A model generated the notes under the pieces. It searched no databases, was not told where the DNA came from, and saw only the letters and a list, made by a program, of their open reading frames with translations. A DNA stretch of 64,000 nt from an uncultured Pelagibacteraceae bacterium (lineage in GTDB: Bacteria; Pseudomonadota; Alphaproteobacteria; Pelagibacterales; Pelagibacteraceae): positions 1 to 64,000 of the forward strand of contig CACBFJ010000002.1 in NCBI GenBank assembly GCA_902538495.1. The letters are read 5' to 3'. The position numbers and the translations under genes were made by a program. This document shows positions 1-8,440 of the stretch, one piece after another; positions within the stretch are counted from its first letter, which is position 1; each line of letters starts with the position of its first letter.

Positions 1-753
1 TTTTGCTGTCATCATTGCCAAAGGGAGTGGAAATGGTATTAGAAGTCTTTTTTTATTTATTGTATTGAGTAAAATGATTAAAATTTCTTTAAAAGTCAAG
101 ACTTCGGGTCCTACACATTCAATAACATTGTAATTGACTTTTTTTGAAATTACAAAAAGAATAATATCAGTCAAATCTGAACAATGAATAGGAGTAAATT
201 TTGTTTTTCCATAATAGTATAATGGGAATATCGGCAACCGACTTAATAATGTCATTAAGTTACAACTAAAATTATCTGAGGAAGAATAAACTATTGATGG
301 TCGTAAAATTGTTGTGTTAGGAAAAACTTTTAAAACATTTTGTTCACCATTTAATTTGCTCTGAGCATATTTAGAATCTAATGCCTCATTTATTCCCAAA
401 GCAGAAACATGAATAAATTGTTTTATTTTATATTCCTTACACAATTTAGCTAAAAGAGATGGAAATATAGAATGAATATTTTTAAATGTGTTTCCCTTTT
501 TTTTTTCAAATAAAATACCAATTAGATTGATACAAATATCGGCTGTTTCAAAAAGTTTTCTAACTTTATCTTCATCAAATATACTACACTCTTTTATTTC
601 AATATAACCTGCATTTCCTTGAGTTTTAATTATATGACCTTTTTGATGAATATTTCTTGTAACTACTGTAACTGAGTAGTTATTTTGAGTTAACTTTCTT
701 ACAAGATGAGTTCCTATTTGACCCGTGCCTCCCCATATTAAAATTTTTTTCAT
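1..753 (-). CDS. NAD(P)-dependent epimerase, complex I NDUFA9-like (partial, C-terminus outside window)
   Basis: Reading the minus strand from the ATG at 753 gives an open frame to the window edge. It starts MKKILIWGGTGQIGTHLVRK, a Rossmann-fold dinucleotide-binding GGTGxxG motif of the extended/atypical short-chain dehydrogenase family. A YAQSK segment follows around residue 120 (YxxxK-type catalytic motif), then a PSIVYS stretch typical of NDUFA9/atypical SDR5 proteins. Members are epimerase-like or act in complex I or quinone biology; the substrate is unknown. About 250 residues are visible and the C-terminus lies beyond base 1. It is divergent from the RNase D gene across a 53-nt gap. The family call is fairly safe; a precise function is not. 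Confidence 0.8.
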   Translation of the reverse strand, partial: MKKILIWGGTGQIGTHLVRKLTQNNYSVTVVTRNIHQKGHIIKTQGNAGYIEIKECSIFDEDKVRKLFETADICINLIGILFEKKKGNTFKNIHSIFPSLLAKLCKEYKIKQFIHVSALGINEALDSKYAQSKLNGEQNVLKVFPNTTILRPSIVYSSSDNFSCNLMTLLSRLPIFPLYYYGKTKFTPIHCSDLTDIILFVISKKVNYNVIECVGPEVLTFKEILIILLNTINKKRLLIPFPLPLAMMTAK

Positions 754-806
754 TTTAGTAATCAAAAAATAGACATTATTGTTTAGTCTTATATATATAA
801 ATATAT

Positions 807-1424
807 ATGAGTAATATCAAAGTTTTTGAAAATGATTTACCTGAAGATTTAGATTTATCAAATGAAAAATTCATTGGTTTAGATAATGAAGCATTAGGGC
901 TTGTCCTTGGCAGAGATCCTCTCACTCTAGTTCAATTAGGACTCGAGTCAAAAAATTTTTATTTGATAAAACTCAATAGAGAGACCTATCATGCACCAAA
1001 TTTAATAAGAGCTTTATCTAATGACAATACACAATATATCATGCATTACGCGAGGCAGGATCTTTTGTGGCTAAAATATCACCTTAATGTAAAACCAAAA
1101 AATATTTTTTGTACGAAAGTCGCATCAAAAATAGCAAGGACTGCAAGTTCATACCACGGTTATAAAGATCTTGTCAAAGAATTGTGTGGAAAGGATATTT
1201 CAAAAAAAGAACAACAAAGTGACTGGGGCGATCCAAATCTTTCAGAAAAACAAATTAAATATGCTGCATCCGATACTGAACATCTATTTGAGATAAAAAA
1301 TAAATTGATTAAGATGTTAGAGAGAGAGAAAAGAATGGATCTATTTAAAAAATCTATGGAGGTAATTCCTGTTTTGGTTGAAATGGAAATTGCGGGATAC
1401 AAATTATCAACTTTTGAGCATTAA
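807..1424 (+). CDS. rnd: Ribonuclease D-like 3'-5' exonuclease (catalytic domain only)
   Basis: DEDD-superfamily 3'-5' exonuclease of 205 aa, expected to trim tRNA and other structured RNA 3' ends. Exo I is seen as GLDNEALGL (Asp and Glu two apart), exo II as HYARQDLLWL, and exo III as YAASDTEHL with its Tyr and Asp. E. coli RNase D is about 375 aa and has HRDC domains; this protein is the exonuclease domain alone, as is common in alphaproteobacteria. It begins a rightward gene run and is followed 9 nt later by kdsD. An RNA substrate is inferred from the family; a DNA substrate cannot be excluded. Confidence 0.85.
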   Translation: MSNIKVFENDLPEDLDLSNEKFIGLDNEALGLVLGRDPLTLVQLGLESKNFYLIKLNRETYHAPNLIRALSNDNTQYIMHYARQDLLWLKYHLNVKPKNIFCTKVASKIARTASSYHGYKDLVKELCGKDISKKEQQSDWGDPNLSEKQIKYAASDTEHLFEIKNKLIKMLEREKRMDLFKKSMEVIPVLVEMEIAGYKLSTFEH

Positions 1425-1433
1425 TCACTAATA

Positions 1434-2399
1434 ATGAAAAAAAATTTTATCAAAATTGCTAAAGATGTAATCAATCTAGAAATATCTGGATTAAATAAAT
1501 TGAAAAAAACTTTAAATAATTCATTTAATGAAGCTGTTAATGAAATTGCAAAGTGCCAATCTAAAGTAATTCTATGTGGCGTTGGAAAAAGTGGATTAAT
1601 AGCAAGTAAAATAGCTGCAACTTTTTCTTCTGTTGGAACTCCAGCTTTTTTTTTATCGGCAAGTAATTCATCCCATGGAGATCTTGGAAGCATTACCAGA
1701 AAAGATATATTAATTTTAATAAGTTATTCAGGTGGAACAAATGAATTGAGAAATATAATTCAGTATGCAAATAGAAATAAAGTTTTATTGATTGGAATAG
1801 TATCTAAAAAAGAATCAATATTGTACAAGGCTTCAGATATTAGGTTGTTAACTCCTCAAGTTAAAGAGTCGGGTGGTATTATCCCAACCTCAAGCACTTC
1901 GGTTCAACTAGCACTAGGCGATGCTTTAGCTATATCTGTAATGAAACAAAAAAAATTTAATAAACGTGATTTCAAAAAACTTCACCCAGCAGGAGCATTG
2001 GGCGCAAAACTAAAAACTGTTGAAGATATAATGTTGACCGGAAAAAAAATTCCATTTGTAAAAGAAGATTTAAGAATGAAAAAAGCGTTAAAAATATTGA
2101 GTGATAAAAAGCTCGGAGTATTAATCGTTCAAAATAAAAAGAGGCAAACTACTGGTATTATAACAGATGGCCAAATCAGAAGGTTTAATCAAAAAAATCC
2201 AAATTTACTCGCCACTAAAGTTAGCAAAGTAATGACTAAAAATCCTATAAGTGTTGAAAAAAACGATTTAGCAGCAAAAGCTTTATCAATAATGAATAAT
2301 AAAAAAATCACTTCCTTATGTGTCTTTGAAAAAAAAAATAAAAGTAAAACAATTGGAGTTCTTCACGTTCACACGATCCTACAATCAAATATTTCTTAA
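1434..2399 (+). CDS. kdsD: Arabinose-5-phosphate isomerase KdsD/KpsF family
   Basis: Predicted to convert D-ribulose-5-P to D-arabinose-5-P, the first step of KDO synthesis for lipopolysaccharide. The protein is 321 aa. An N-terminal SIS domain includes CGVGKSGLIASK (residues 48-59), SHGDLG, PTSST and GDALA, and two C-terminal CBS repeats start near residue 200 (DIMLTGKKIPFV; KVMTKNPISVE). The KdsD Lys in GKSG and the His in HPAG are kept. The Glu of the usual SGE[ST] motif is replaced by Gly (SYSGGT, Gly101), and the segment corresponding to EACPLGLAPT is shortened to ESGGIIPT. It is coupled to lptC by a 1-nt overlap, which fits an LPS role. The family is clear; activity is uncertain because of these changes. 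Confidence 0.85.
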   Translation: MKKNFIKIAKDVINLEISGLNKLKKTLNNSFNEAVNEIAKCQSKVILCGVGKSGLIASKIAATFSSVGTPAFFLSASNSSHGDLGSITRKDILILISYSGGTNELRNIIQYANRNKVLLIGIVSKKESILYKASDIRLLTPQVKESGGIIPTSSTSVQLALGDALAISVMKQKKFNKRDFKKLHPAGALGAKLKTVEDIMLTGKKIPFVKEDLRMKKALKILSDKKLGVLIVQNKKRQTTGIITDGQIRRFNQKNPNLLATKVSKVMTKNPISVEKNDLAAKALSIMNNKKITSLCVFEKKNKSKTIGVLHVHTILQSNIS

Positions 2400-2971
2400 T
2401 GACAAATAGTTTCAAAATAAAAATTTTATTTGGACTTTCTGCTCTAATTTTGATCTTTTTTTTAAGTCTTAATTTTTTTAACAAAGAGAAAATAACTCCA
2501 ATAGAAAATGAAGCTATAGTTGAGGAGACAGACACAACAACAAATATAATTAAAGATGTAAGCTACAGCTCAAGTGATGCTAAAGGTAATGAGTATGTTT
2601 TAAATGCAAATGAAGGACAAATAGATTTAAATAATGATAAGGTAATATTCCTAGACGGTGTTAAAGCTACAATAATTATGGCATCAGGTGAAATTATAAA
2701 TATTCAATCTAAGTTTGGGAAGTATAATATTAACAACTACGACACTATTTTTTCTGAAAATGTATTAATTGAATACGAAGATAACAAAATTAAAGGAAAT
2801 TATGTAGATTTTTCTTTGAATAGAAATTCATTGATAATTTCAAAAAATGTTGTTTATTTAAATCAAAAAAACTTATTGAGAGCTGATGCTGTTGAAATTA
2901 ATATCTCAACTAAAGATACAAAAATTTTTATGTATGAAGAAGGAAAGAAGGTTAAAATAAAATCGAATTAA
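2399..2971 (+). CDS. lptC: LPS export protein LptC
   Basis: Bitopic periplasmic protein of the Lpt lipopolysaccharide transport machine. The 190-aa product has one N-terminal membrane anchor (about residues 8-26) and a periplasmic beta-jellyroll domain. The pattern of short beta strands (GNEYVLNANEGQIDLNNDKVIFLDGV) is the LptC/OstA fold. The start ATG overlaps the kdsD stop by one base, and lptB follows after 4 nt. In many proteobacteria lptA lies between lptC and lptB, but there is no room for it here. This protein might combine both roles, or lptA may be elsewhere. Identification rests on the fold pattern and on the neighbours. Confidence 0.8.
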   Translation: MTNSFKIKILFGLSALILIFFLSLNFFNKEKITPIENEAIVEETDTTTNIIKDVSYSSSDAKGNEYVLNANEGQIDLNNDKVIFLDGVKATIIMASGEIINIQSKFGKYNINNYDTIFSENVLIEYEDNKIKGNYVDFSLNRNSLIISKNVVYLNQKNLLRADAVEINISTKDTKIFMYEEGKKVKIKSN

Positions 2972-2975
2972 AATC

Positions 2976-3752
2976 ATGGGAGTAATTAAAAAATTTAGAA
3001 TTAAATCATTTAAAAACACCAATACGATTCTTGAATTTAAGAATATTTCATTATCGTATGGAAACAGACTTATACTTGACAATATCAATTTTAAAATTAA
3101 TGAGGGACAAATTTTTGGAATGTTGGGTCCAAACGGTGTAGGTAAATCCACTATTTTTAATCTTATTACCGGATTAATTACCCCAAAATATGGCAAGATA
3201 TTAATCAATGGTCACGACGCTACAAATTTTCCAATTTATTTAAGAACAAAAGAATTTAAAGTTGGTTATGTTCCACAATATGGGGGTTATTTTAACGATT
3301 TATCCTTATATGATAATTTAAAAGCAATTAGTGAGATAATCATTACAGACGCAAATCTTAGATCTCAAAGAATAAATTATGTTATTTCAAAATTTGAGTT
3401 GGATAATTTGAAAGAGATAAAAGCTAAACATCTCTCTGGTGGACAAAAACGAAAATTAGTTTTAGCATTAGCTCTTTTAAGTGAACCAAAAGTTTTACTC
3501 TTAGACGAACCATTTGCAGCTTTAGATGTTCTAACTATAAAAATGCTTCAGGAAATTATTGTAAACTTACAACAAGAAAGCCGTATTACTATCTGTATTT
3601 GTGATCATCAAGCTAGGGATCTACTCGCATGCGTAGATGTAGCTATGATTTTGAGTAATTGTAAGATTATTGCGCAGGACACTCCCTCCAATTTAGTAAA
3701 AAACATTAGTGCTCAAAACGCATATTTTGGTGATAGTTTTCAAATAAACTAA
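2976..3752 (+). CDS. lptB: LPS export ABC transporter ATP-binding protein LptB
   Basis: Cytoplasmic ATPase of the LptBFG transporter that extracts LPS from the inner membrane. The 258-aa product has Walker A GPNGVGKST (near residue 49), a Q-loop (GYVPQYGGYF), signature LSGGQKRK, Walker B VLLLDEPFAALD and an H-loop (CDHQ). The family is usually about 240 aa; here an N-terminal basic extension of about 15 residues precedes the first strand (ILEFKNISLSY). It lies directly downstream of lptC. The canonical catalytic Glu after Walker B is present (DEP). Confidence 0.93.
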   Translation: MGVIKKFRIKSFKNTNTILEFKNISLSYGNRLILDNINFKINEGQIFGMLGPNGVGKSTIFNLITGLITPKYGKILINGHDATNFPIYLRTKEFKVGYVPQYGGYFNDLSLYDNLKAISEIIITDANLRSQRINYVISKFELDNLKEIKAKHLSGGQKRKLVLALALLSEPKVLLLDEPFAALDVLTIKMLQEIIVNLQQESRITICICDHQARDLLACVDVAMILSNCKIIAQDTPSNLVKNISAQNAYFGDSFQIN

Positions 3753-3757
3753 TCAAT

Positions 3758-5077
3758 ATGCCCAATCACATAATAATTAAAAAAAAAATTGCCAATTTTA
3801 AAAAAAAAATTTTTGTAAGCGGTGATAAAAGTATAAGTATAAGATGGGTCTTGTTTGCCTCAATTGCATCAGGTATTTCAAAAGCAAAAAATTTATTAAT
3901 ATCTGAAGATGTATTGGCAGCGATTAATATTATTAAAAAGTTTGGAATAAAAGTTGTCCAAAAGAAAGGTCTTTTTATAATTTTTGGAAAGGGTATTGAT
4001 GGATATAACTTTAGAAAAAACACAGTTATAAATGCGGGAAACTCAGCAACTTTGGGTAGATTAATTCTTGGTTTAATAATTAATTCCACTGAAATTATTA
4101 AGCTAGTTGGTGACAAGAGTTTGTCTAAAAGAGATTTTAAAAGAGTAGCCTCTCCTTTATCAAAATTTGGAGCAAAATTTAAATTGGAAAAAGATTTTAG
4201 CCTACCACTCACAATCCAAGGATCAAAAAATATAAGATCTATTAAATACCATGAAACACGAGGCTCAGCACAATGTAAAAGCGCGGTTATGCTCGCTGCT
4301 ATGAGAGCTGATGGAACAACTTATATAAAAGCTAAAAAAAGTAGAGACCACACAGAAAAAATGATGAGAGACTTGTGCTTACCTATTAGAGTTGTTAAAA
4401 AAAAGAATCATGACTTAATACAGATTGAAAAAGTAAAAAAAGTTAAAACAATAAACTACAATATTCCATCTGACATAAGTTCTAGTGCATTTTTCATTGT
4501 GCTTACTGCACTTTCAAAAAATTCTGAGCTTTTAATCAAAAATGTGAACATAAACCGCTCAAGAATTGGTATCATTACTATTTTAAAGAAAATGGGTGTA
4601 AAGATAATTTTAAAGAATAAAAAAATTTATAGAGGAGAAGAAATAGCAGATATCAAAATCAAAAGTTCCAAATCTATTAAACCAATTAATTGTCCCGCTT
4701 CATTAAATGCAAGTGCTATAGACGAATTTTTAGTAATTTTTTTAGTGGCAGCTAAAGCGAAAGGAAATTCCTATTTTAAAGGGTTGGCTGAATTAGATAA
4801 GAAAGAAAGTCCAAGACTTAAATGGGGATCTAAGATTTTGAGCAAAATGGGTATAAAAAATATAACAACAAAGAATTCAATTAAAATTTTTGGTAATCCA
4901 AATCTAAAAATTGATAAGAAAATAATCATAAATAATTATCTCAAAGACCACAGAGTATTTATGACAAGTGTAATTGCAGCACTATCATTTGGAGGAGTAT
5001 GGAAAATACATGATTGTAAAGCTATAAGAACTTCTTTTCCTAACTTTTTAAATATTATAGATCAATTGAAAAAATAA
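3758..5077 (+). CDS. aroA: 3-phosphoshikimate 1-carboxyvinyltransferase (EPSP synthase)
   Basis: Sixth enzyme of the shikimate pathway: shikimate-3-P plus PEP gives EPSP. At 439 aa it has the usual length. SGDKSIS (residues 21-27), GNSATLGRL (95-102), GDKSLSKR, RDHTE, ETRGSAQCKSA, KESPR, DHR and TSFP are all recognisable. Position 97 is Ala where class I enzymes have Gly (GNAGT); Ala here is typical of class II, CP4-like, glyphosate-tolerant forms. Unusual changes are KSISIR in place of KSISHR and KESPR in place of KESDR. The stop overlaps the cmk ATG by one base. Aromatic metabolism continues downstream with trpFBA. Confidence 0.92.
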   Translation: MPNHIIIKKKIANFKKKIFVSGDKSISIRWVLFASIASGISKAKNLLISEDVLAAINIIKKFGIKVVQKKGLFIIFGKGIDGYNFRKNTVINAGNSATLGRLILGLIINSTEIIKLVGDKSLSKRDFKRVASPLSKFGAKFKLEKDFSLPLTIQGSKNIRSIKYHETRGSAQCKSAVMLAAMRADGTTYIKAKKSRDHTEKMMRDLCLPIRVVKKKNHDLIQIEKVKKVKTINYNIPSDISSSAFFIVLTALSKNSELLIKNVNINRSRIGIITILKKMGVKIILKNKKIYRGEEIADIKIKSSKSIKPINCPASLNASAIDEFLVIFLVAAKAKGNSYFKGLAELDKKESPRLKWGSKILSKMGIKNITTKNSIKIFGNPNLKIDKKIIINNYLKDHRVFMTSVIAALSFGGVWKIHDCKAIRTSFPNFLNIIDQLKK

Positions 5078-5733
5078 TGAAAAAGAGAAAAAAAATAATC
5101 AAAATAGCAATCGACTCGCCTGCTGCAGCAGGTGCAGGCACACAGGCAAAACTCATCTCCAAACATTATAATCTATTACATCTTGATACTGGACGTTGTT
5201 ACAGATATGTTGCAAATATAAAAATTTCTAATCCCTCAAAATATAATTTAAATTATGTAAAAGAGAAAATTAAAAAATTAAAAATTAAAGATTTACAAAA
5301 TAAAAAGCTCTTAACCGACAAGGTTGCAACAGTTGCCTCAATTATATCTAAAGATAGAAAAATAAGGAAATTAGTTCACTCATTTCAATTAAACTGTGCT
5401 TATAATCCACCGTTAAAATACAATGGATCATGTTTGGATGGTAGAGATATTACTTATAAAATAATACCAGACGCAGATTTAAAATTTTATATAACAGCAA
5501 ATCTCAAGACTAGAGCACTTAGAAGATATAAAGAATTAAAACTTTTAAACAAAAAAATAAGTTATAATGATGTGCTAAAAAGCATTAAAAAACGTGACAA
5601 AAATGACTATTCTCGTAAAATTTCACCTCTAAAGAAAACGAAAGATTCGGTATTGATTAACACCACAAATTTATCTAAAAGAGCGTGTTTTTTAAAAATA
5701 AAAAAAATTATAGATAGAAAAATTATTAGTTAA
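5077..5733 (+). CDS. cmk: Cytidylate kinase with altered Walker A
   Basis: Predicted (d)CMP kinase, 218 aa, in the canonical aroA-cmk-rpsA order. The nucleotide-binding loop reads SPAAAGAGT (residues 14-22) where family members have GPAxSGKGT, so the normally near-invariant Lys is Ala20. Other family marks are present: LDTGRCYR, DGRDIT, PDADLKFYITA, RALRRYKEL and KRDKNDYSR. The frame is intact with no sign of decay, so either another Lys (QAK, residue 25) substitutes or the activity is changed. The gene overlaps both neighbours by one base, implying translational coupling. The family is certain; the catalytic state is open. Confidence 0.87.
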   Translation: MKKRKKIIKIAIDSPAAAGAGTQAKLISKHYNLLHLDTGRCYRYVANIKISNPSKYNLNYVKEKIKKLKIKDLQNKKLLTDKVATVASIISKDRKIRKLVHSFQLNCAYNPPLKYNGSCLDGRDITYKIIPDADLKFYITANLKTRALRRYKELKLLNKKISYNDVLKSIKKRDKNDYSRKISPLKKTKDSVLINTTNLSKRACFLKIKKIIDRKIIS

Positions 5734-7457
5734 TGGAAATATATAAAGATCTAACAAACCCAGATAATCAACAATTTGAACAACTATTAAATAGTCAACT
5801 TTCTAAAATCAATATTGAAGAAGGTAAAATAATTGAGGGTAAAGTTAACAAGATAACTGAAAAATATGTTTTTCTACATGTTGATGGGCTTAAATCTGAG
5901 CCAGTTTTAGATATAAATGAGTTAAAGACAATGGGATTGAGTGAAAAAATTAAGGTTGGAGAAAAAATTCCAGTTTTATTAGAAAAGCTAGAAGATAAAA
6001 TGGGTGAAGTTGTAGTATCTGCAAGCAAAGCTCAAAAAATCAAGGGATGGGATAAATTAGTTGAAGCCTATGAAAAAAAAGTACCAATTATGGGAAAAAT
6101 TACCTCTAAGTGCAAAGGGGGTTGTATTGTTGAACACATAGATACAGGTTCTCTAATGTTTTTACCAGGTTCACAAATTAGTGATAAGCCATTAAAAGAT
6201 ATTAGTCATCTAATGAATGAACCTCAAAAATTTGCTCTTATTAAGCTTGATAAAGTAAGAGGCAATGCTTGCGTATCAAGAAGAGAGATTATTACCTCTT
6301 TTAAGAAAGAAGATAAGGCAAAAATAATTGATAAATACAAAGTTGGTGACATTATAAAAGGAGCAGAAGTAAAAGGTTATAGTACTTTTGGTTGTTTTTT
6401 TAATGTTAATGGAGAACTAGACGTTTTGGTTCATTTGCAGGAAATTTCTTACTCGAGAGTAAATCATCCTGATGAAGTTTTTAACATAGGCGAAAAACAT
6501 GATTTAAAAGTAATATCTGTTGATAAAGAAAAATTACAAGTCGGATGCTCAGTCAAACAAATGTCACCTGATCCTTTTGAGCATATTGAAAATTATGAAC
6601 TTAACAAAGTTTATAAAGTCAAAGTTTCAAAAATTATGGACTTTGGTGCTTTCTGTGAATTAGAACCAGGCTTAACTACACTTTTACATACAAGCGAACT
6701 TAGTTGGACAAAAAAAAATGTGTCGGCAAAAAAAATGTTTAAAGTTGGTGATGAAATTGATTGTGTAATAACTGAAATAGATAAAGAAAAAAGAAGAGTA
6801 GCAATTTCTCATAGATTAACACTTGAAAATCCATTTGAGACTTTCATTAAAAAATATCCAGTTGGTTCTGTTGTGAATGGTGAAATAGTAAACAAAAATG
6901 AGTACTCTTTATTTGTAAAAGTTGAAGATATAAATGTTGATACTTTCTTACATTGCAATGATTTAACTTATCTTAACAATGGAGAAGAAGAACTCACTAA
7001 ATATAAAAAAGGTGATAAAATAAAGGTCAAAGTCTTAGAAGTAAAAGTTGAAGATCAAAAAATTAGAGTGGGTTACAAACAAACTCAGAATGATCCTTTG
7101 GATTGGTTTAGTGATAAGAAAAAAAATCAAACTATTACTGTAAAAATAATCTCTACAGATAACAAAGGATTAATTGTAAGACCAGAGGGATGTGACATGG
7201 ATTTTGTCATTAAAAAATCACAAATAGCAATAAATCCAGCAGATGCCCGACCATCAAGATTCACAGGTGGTGAAAAAATAGACTGTGCAATTTCTGAGAT
7301 TGATTTAGATAAACGTAAGATTTCATTGAGTATGAAACTATTAGAGGAAATTGAAAAGAAAGAAGCTTTAGAAAAGTATGGAGCAGAAGGATCTGGAAAA
7401 AATCTTCCTTTCTCCTCTTTGTCTGATGATTTAAAAAAAAAAGATAAGGAAAAATAA
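5733..7457 (+). CDS. rpsA: 30S ribosomal protein S1
   Basis: RNA-binding ribosomal protein that helps load mRNA on the 30S subunit. The 574-aa product has about six S1/OB repeats. Repeat landmarks include FLPGSQISDKPLKDI, RGNACVSRREI, SRVNHPDEVF, MDFGAFCELEPGL and LSWTKKNVS, and the protein ends in a charged lysine-rich tail. Several normally Gly/Val core positions are Cys or bulkier residues (FGCFFNVNGELDV in repeat 3), so it is a diverged S1 of ordinary length. It is coupled by a 1-nt overlap to cmk and is followed by ihfB after 28 nt, the usual alphaproteobacterial order. Confidence 0.95.
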   Translation: MEIYKDLTNPDNQQFEQLLNSQLSKINIEEGKIIEGKVNKITEKYVFLHVDGLKSEPVLDINELKTMGLSEKIKVGEKIPVLLEKLEDKMGEVVVSASKAQKIKGWDKLVEAYEKKVPIMGKITSKCKGGCIVEHIDTGSLMFLPGSQISDKPLKDISHLMNEPQKFALIKLDKVRGNACVSRREIITSFKKEDKAKIIDKYKVGDIIKGAEVKGYSTFGCFFNVNGELDVLVHLQEISYSRVNHPDEVFNIGEKHDLKVISVDKEKLQVGCSVKQMSPDPFEHIENYELNKVYKVKVSKIMDFGAFCELEPGLTTLLHTSELSWTKKNVSAKKMFKVGDEIDCVITEIDKEKRRVAISHRLTLENPFETFIKKYPVGSVVNGEIVNKNEYSLFVKVEDINVDTFLHCNDLTYLNNGEEELTKYKKGDKIKVKVLEVKVEDQKIRVGYKQTQNDPLDWFSDKKKNQTITVKIISTDNKGLIVRPEGCDMDFVIKKSQIAINPADARPSRFTGGEKIDCAISEIDLDKRKISLSMKLLEEIEKKEALEKYGAEGSGKNLPFSSLSDDLKKKDKEK

Positions 7458-7485
7458 GAAACATAATTAAAAAAGAAGTGTTAAA

Positions 7486-7779
7486 TTGGTTGTTGTAAAG
7501 TCAAAACTTTTAAAACAGATTTCTAGTAGCTTTCCAAATTTTCAAAAAAAAGACTTAGCAAAAATAACAGATATAATATTAAACGAGATAAAAAAAGCTC
7601 TTAAGAGAGGAGAAAGAGTAGAATTTAGAGGCTGGGGATCTTTAAGCGTCCGAAATCAAAAACCATCTATAAGAAGGAACCCTAAAACAGGTGATAAAGT
7701 TGCAGTGCCAGCCAAAAAAGTAATTTATTGGAAAATGAGTAAAGAAATGTTTAAAGAGATAAATAATGAAAAAGAGTAA
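7486..7779 (+). CDS. ihfB: Integration host factor beta subunit / HU-family DNA-bending protein
   Basis: Small DNA-bending protein (97 aa) of the HU/IHF family. The beta-arm is seen as RGWGSLSVRNQKPSIRRNPKTGDKV, with the DNA-intercalating Pro in RRNPKTG. Helical N-terminus: LLKQISSSFPNFQKKDL. The start taken is TTG at 7486, because no ATG precedes the conserved region, and the position downstream of rpsA matches IhfB. The stop overlaps the pyrF start by 14 nt. It could be a single all-purpose HU-like protein; the IHF-beta call follows synteny. Confidence 0.88.
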   Translation: MVVVKSKLLKQISSSFPNFQKKDLAKITDIILNEIKKALKRGERVEFRGWGSLSVRNQKPSIRRNPKTGDKVAVPAKKVIYWKMSKEMFKEINNEKE

Positions 7780-8440
7780 GATATTTGTTGCTTGCGATAC
7801 ATCAAAGATATCTAGAATAAAGAAAATTATAAAAGATACTAAAAATAGCAAGTTAACAATTGGATATAAAGTAGGTTTAGAGTTTTTAAACTCAAAAAAC
7901 GGTAGAATTTTTCTGTCCAAATTAAGAAATAAAATAATATTTGCGGATTTAAAACTTAACGATATTCCAAATACTTGTACAGCAACAATAAAAGCAATTA
8001 AAGATTTGAAAATCAATTATTTGACTATCCATATAAGTTCAGGATTAAATGCTCTTAAAGCTGCAAAAGAGATATCTGGTAAAATAAAACTGATAGGTGT
8101 AACAGTTCTTACCTCATTAGATAATAAAGCATTAAAAGAAATTGGATTTAATAAAGATGTAAAAAAACTAGTGCTTCATCAAGTAAAATTAGCAAATAAA
8201 GCAAAATTAGATGCTATCGTGTGTAGTGCGCAAGAGGTAAAATTAGTGAAAAAGATATTCAAAAGAGAAATAATAACTCCAGGGATAAGATTTACATCAA
8301 AAACAAATGATCAAAAAAGAGTTTTGACGCCCAATGAAGCTTTTGCAAACGGAGCTGATTGGCTCGTGATGGGTAGAGATTTAACGAGAGGTAATATTAA
8401 AAGAAATACAAAAAAACTTATTGATCACTTAAATCAATGA
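7766..8440 (+). CDS. pyrF: Orotidine-5'-phosphate decarboxylase
   Basis: Last step of UMP synthesis: OMP gives UMP plus CO2. The 224-aa TIM barrel carries the catalytic Asp-x-Lys-x-x-Asp tetrad segment in FADLKLNDIPNT (about residues 50-61), with VTVLTS, CSAQE, TPGIR and VMGRDLTRG (the phosphate-binding end; usually GRPIT). It overlaps ihfB by 14 nt and trpF by 4 nt (ATGA), so it is part of the same coupled run. Confidence 0.93.
   Translation: MKKSKIFVACDTSKISRIKKIIKDTKNSKLTIGYKVGLEFLNSKNGRIFLSKLRNKIIFADLKLNDIPNTCTATIKAIKDLKINYLTIHISSGLNALKAAKEISGKIKLIGVTVLTSLDNKALKEIGFNKDVKKLVLHQVKLANKAKLDAIVCSAQEVKLVKKIFKREIITPGIRFTSKTNDQKRVLTPNEAFANGADWLVMGRDLTRGNIKRNTKKLIDHLNQ

Noticed and set aside
754-806. 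Divergent promoter between the NDUFA9-like gene and RNase D
   Set aside because: The 53-nt gap is almost all A/T with TATATA repeats; many hexamers match a -10 by chance and no convincing -35 stands out.
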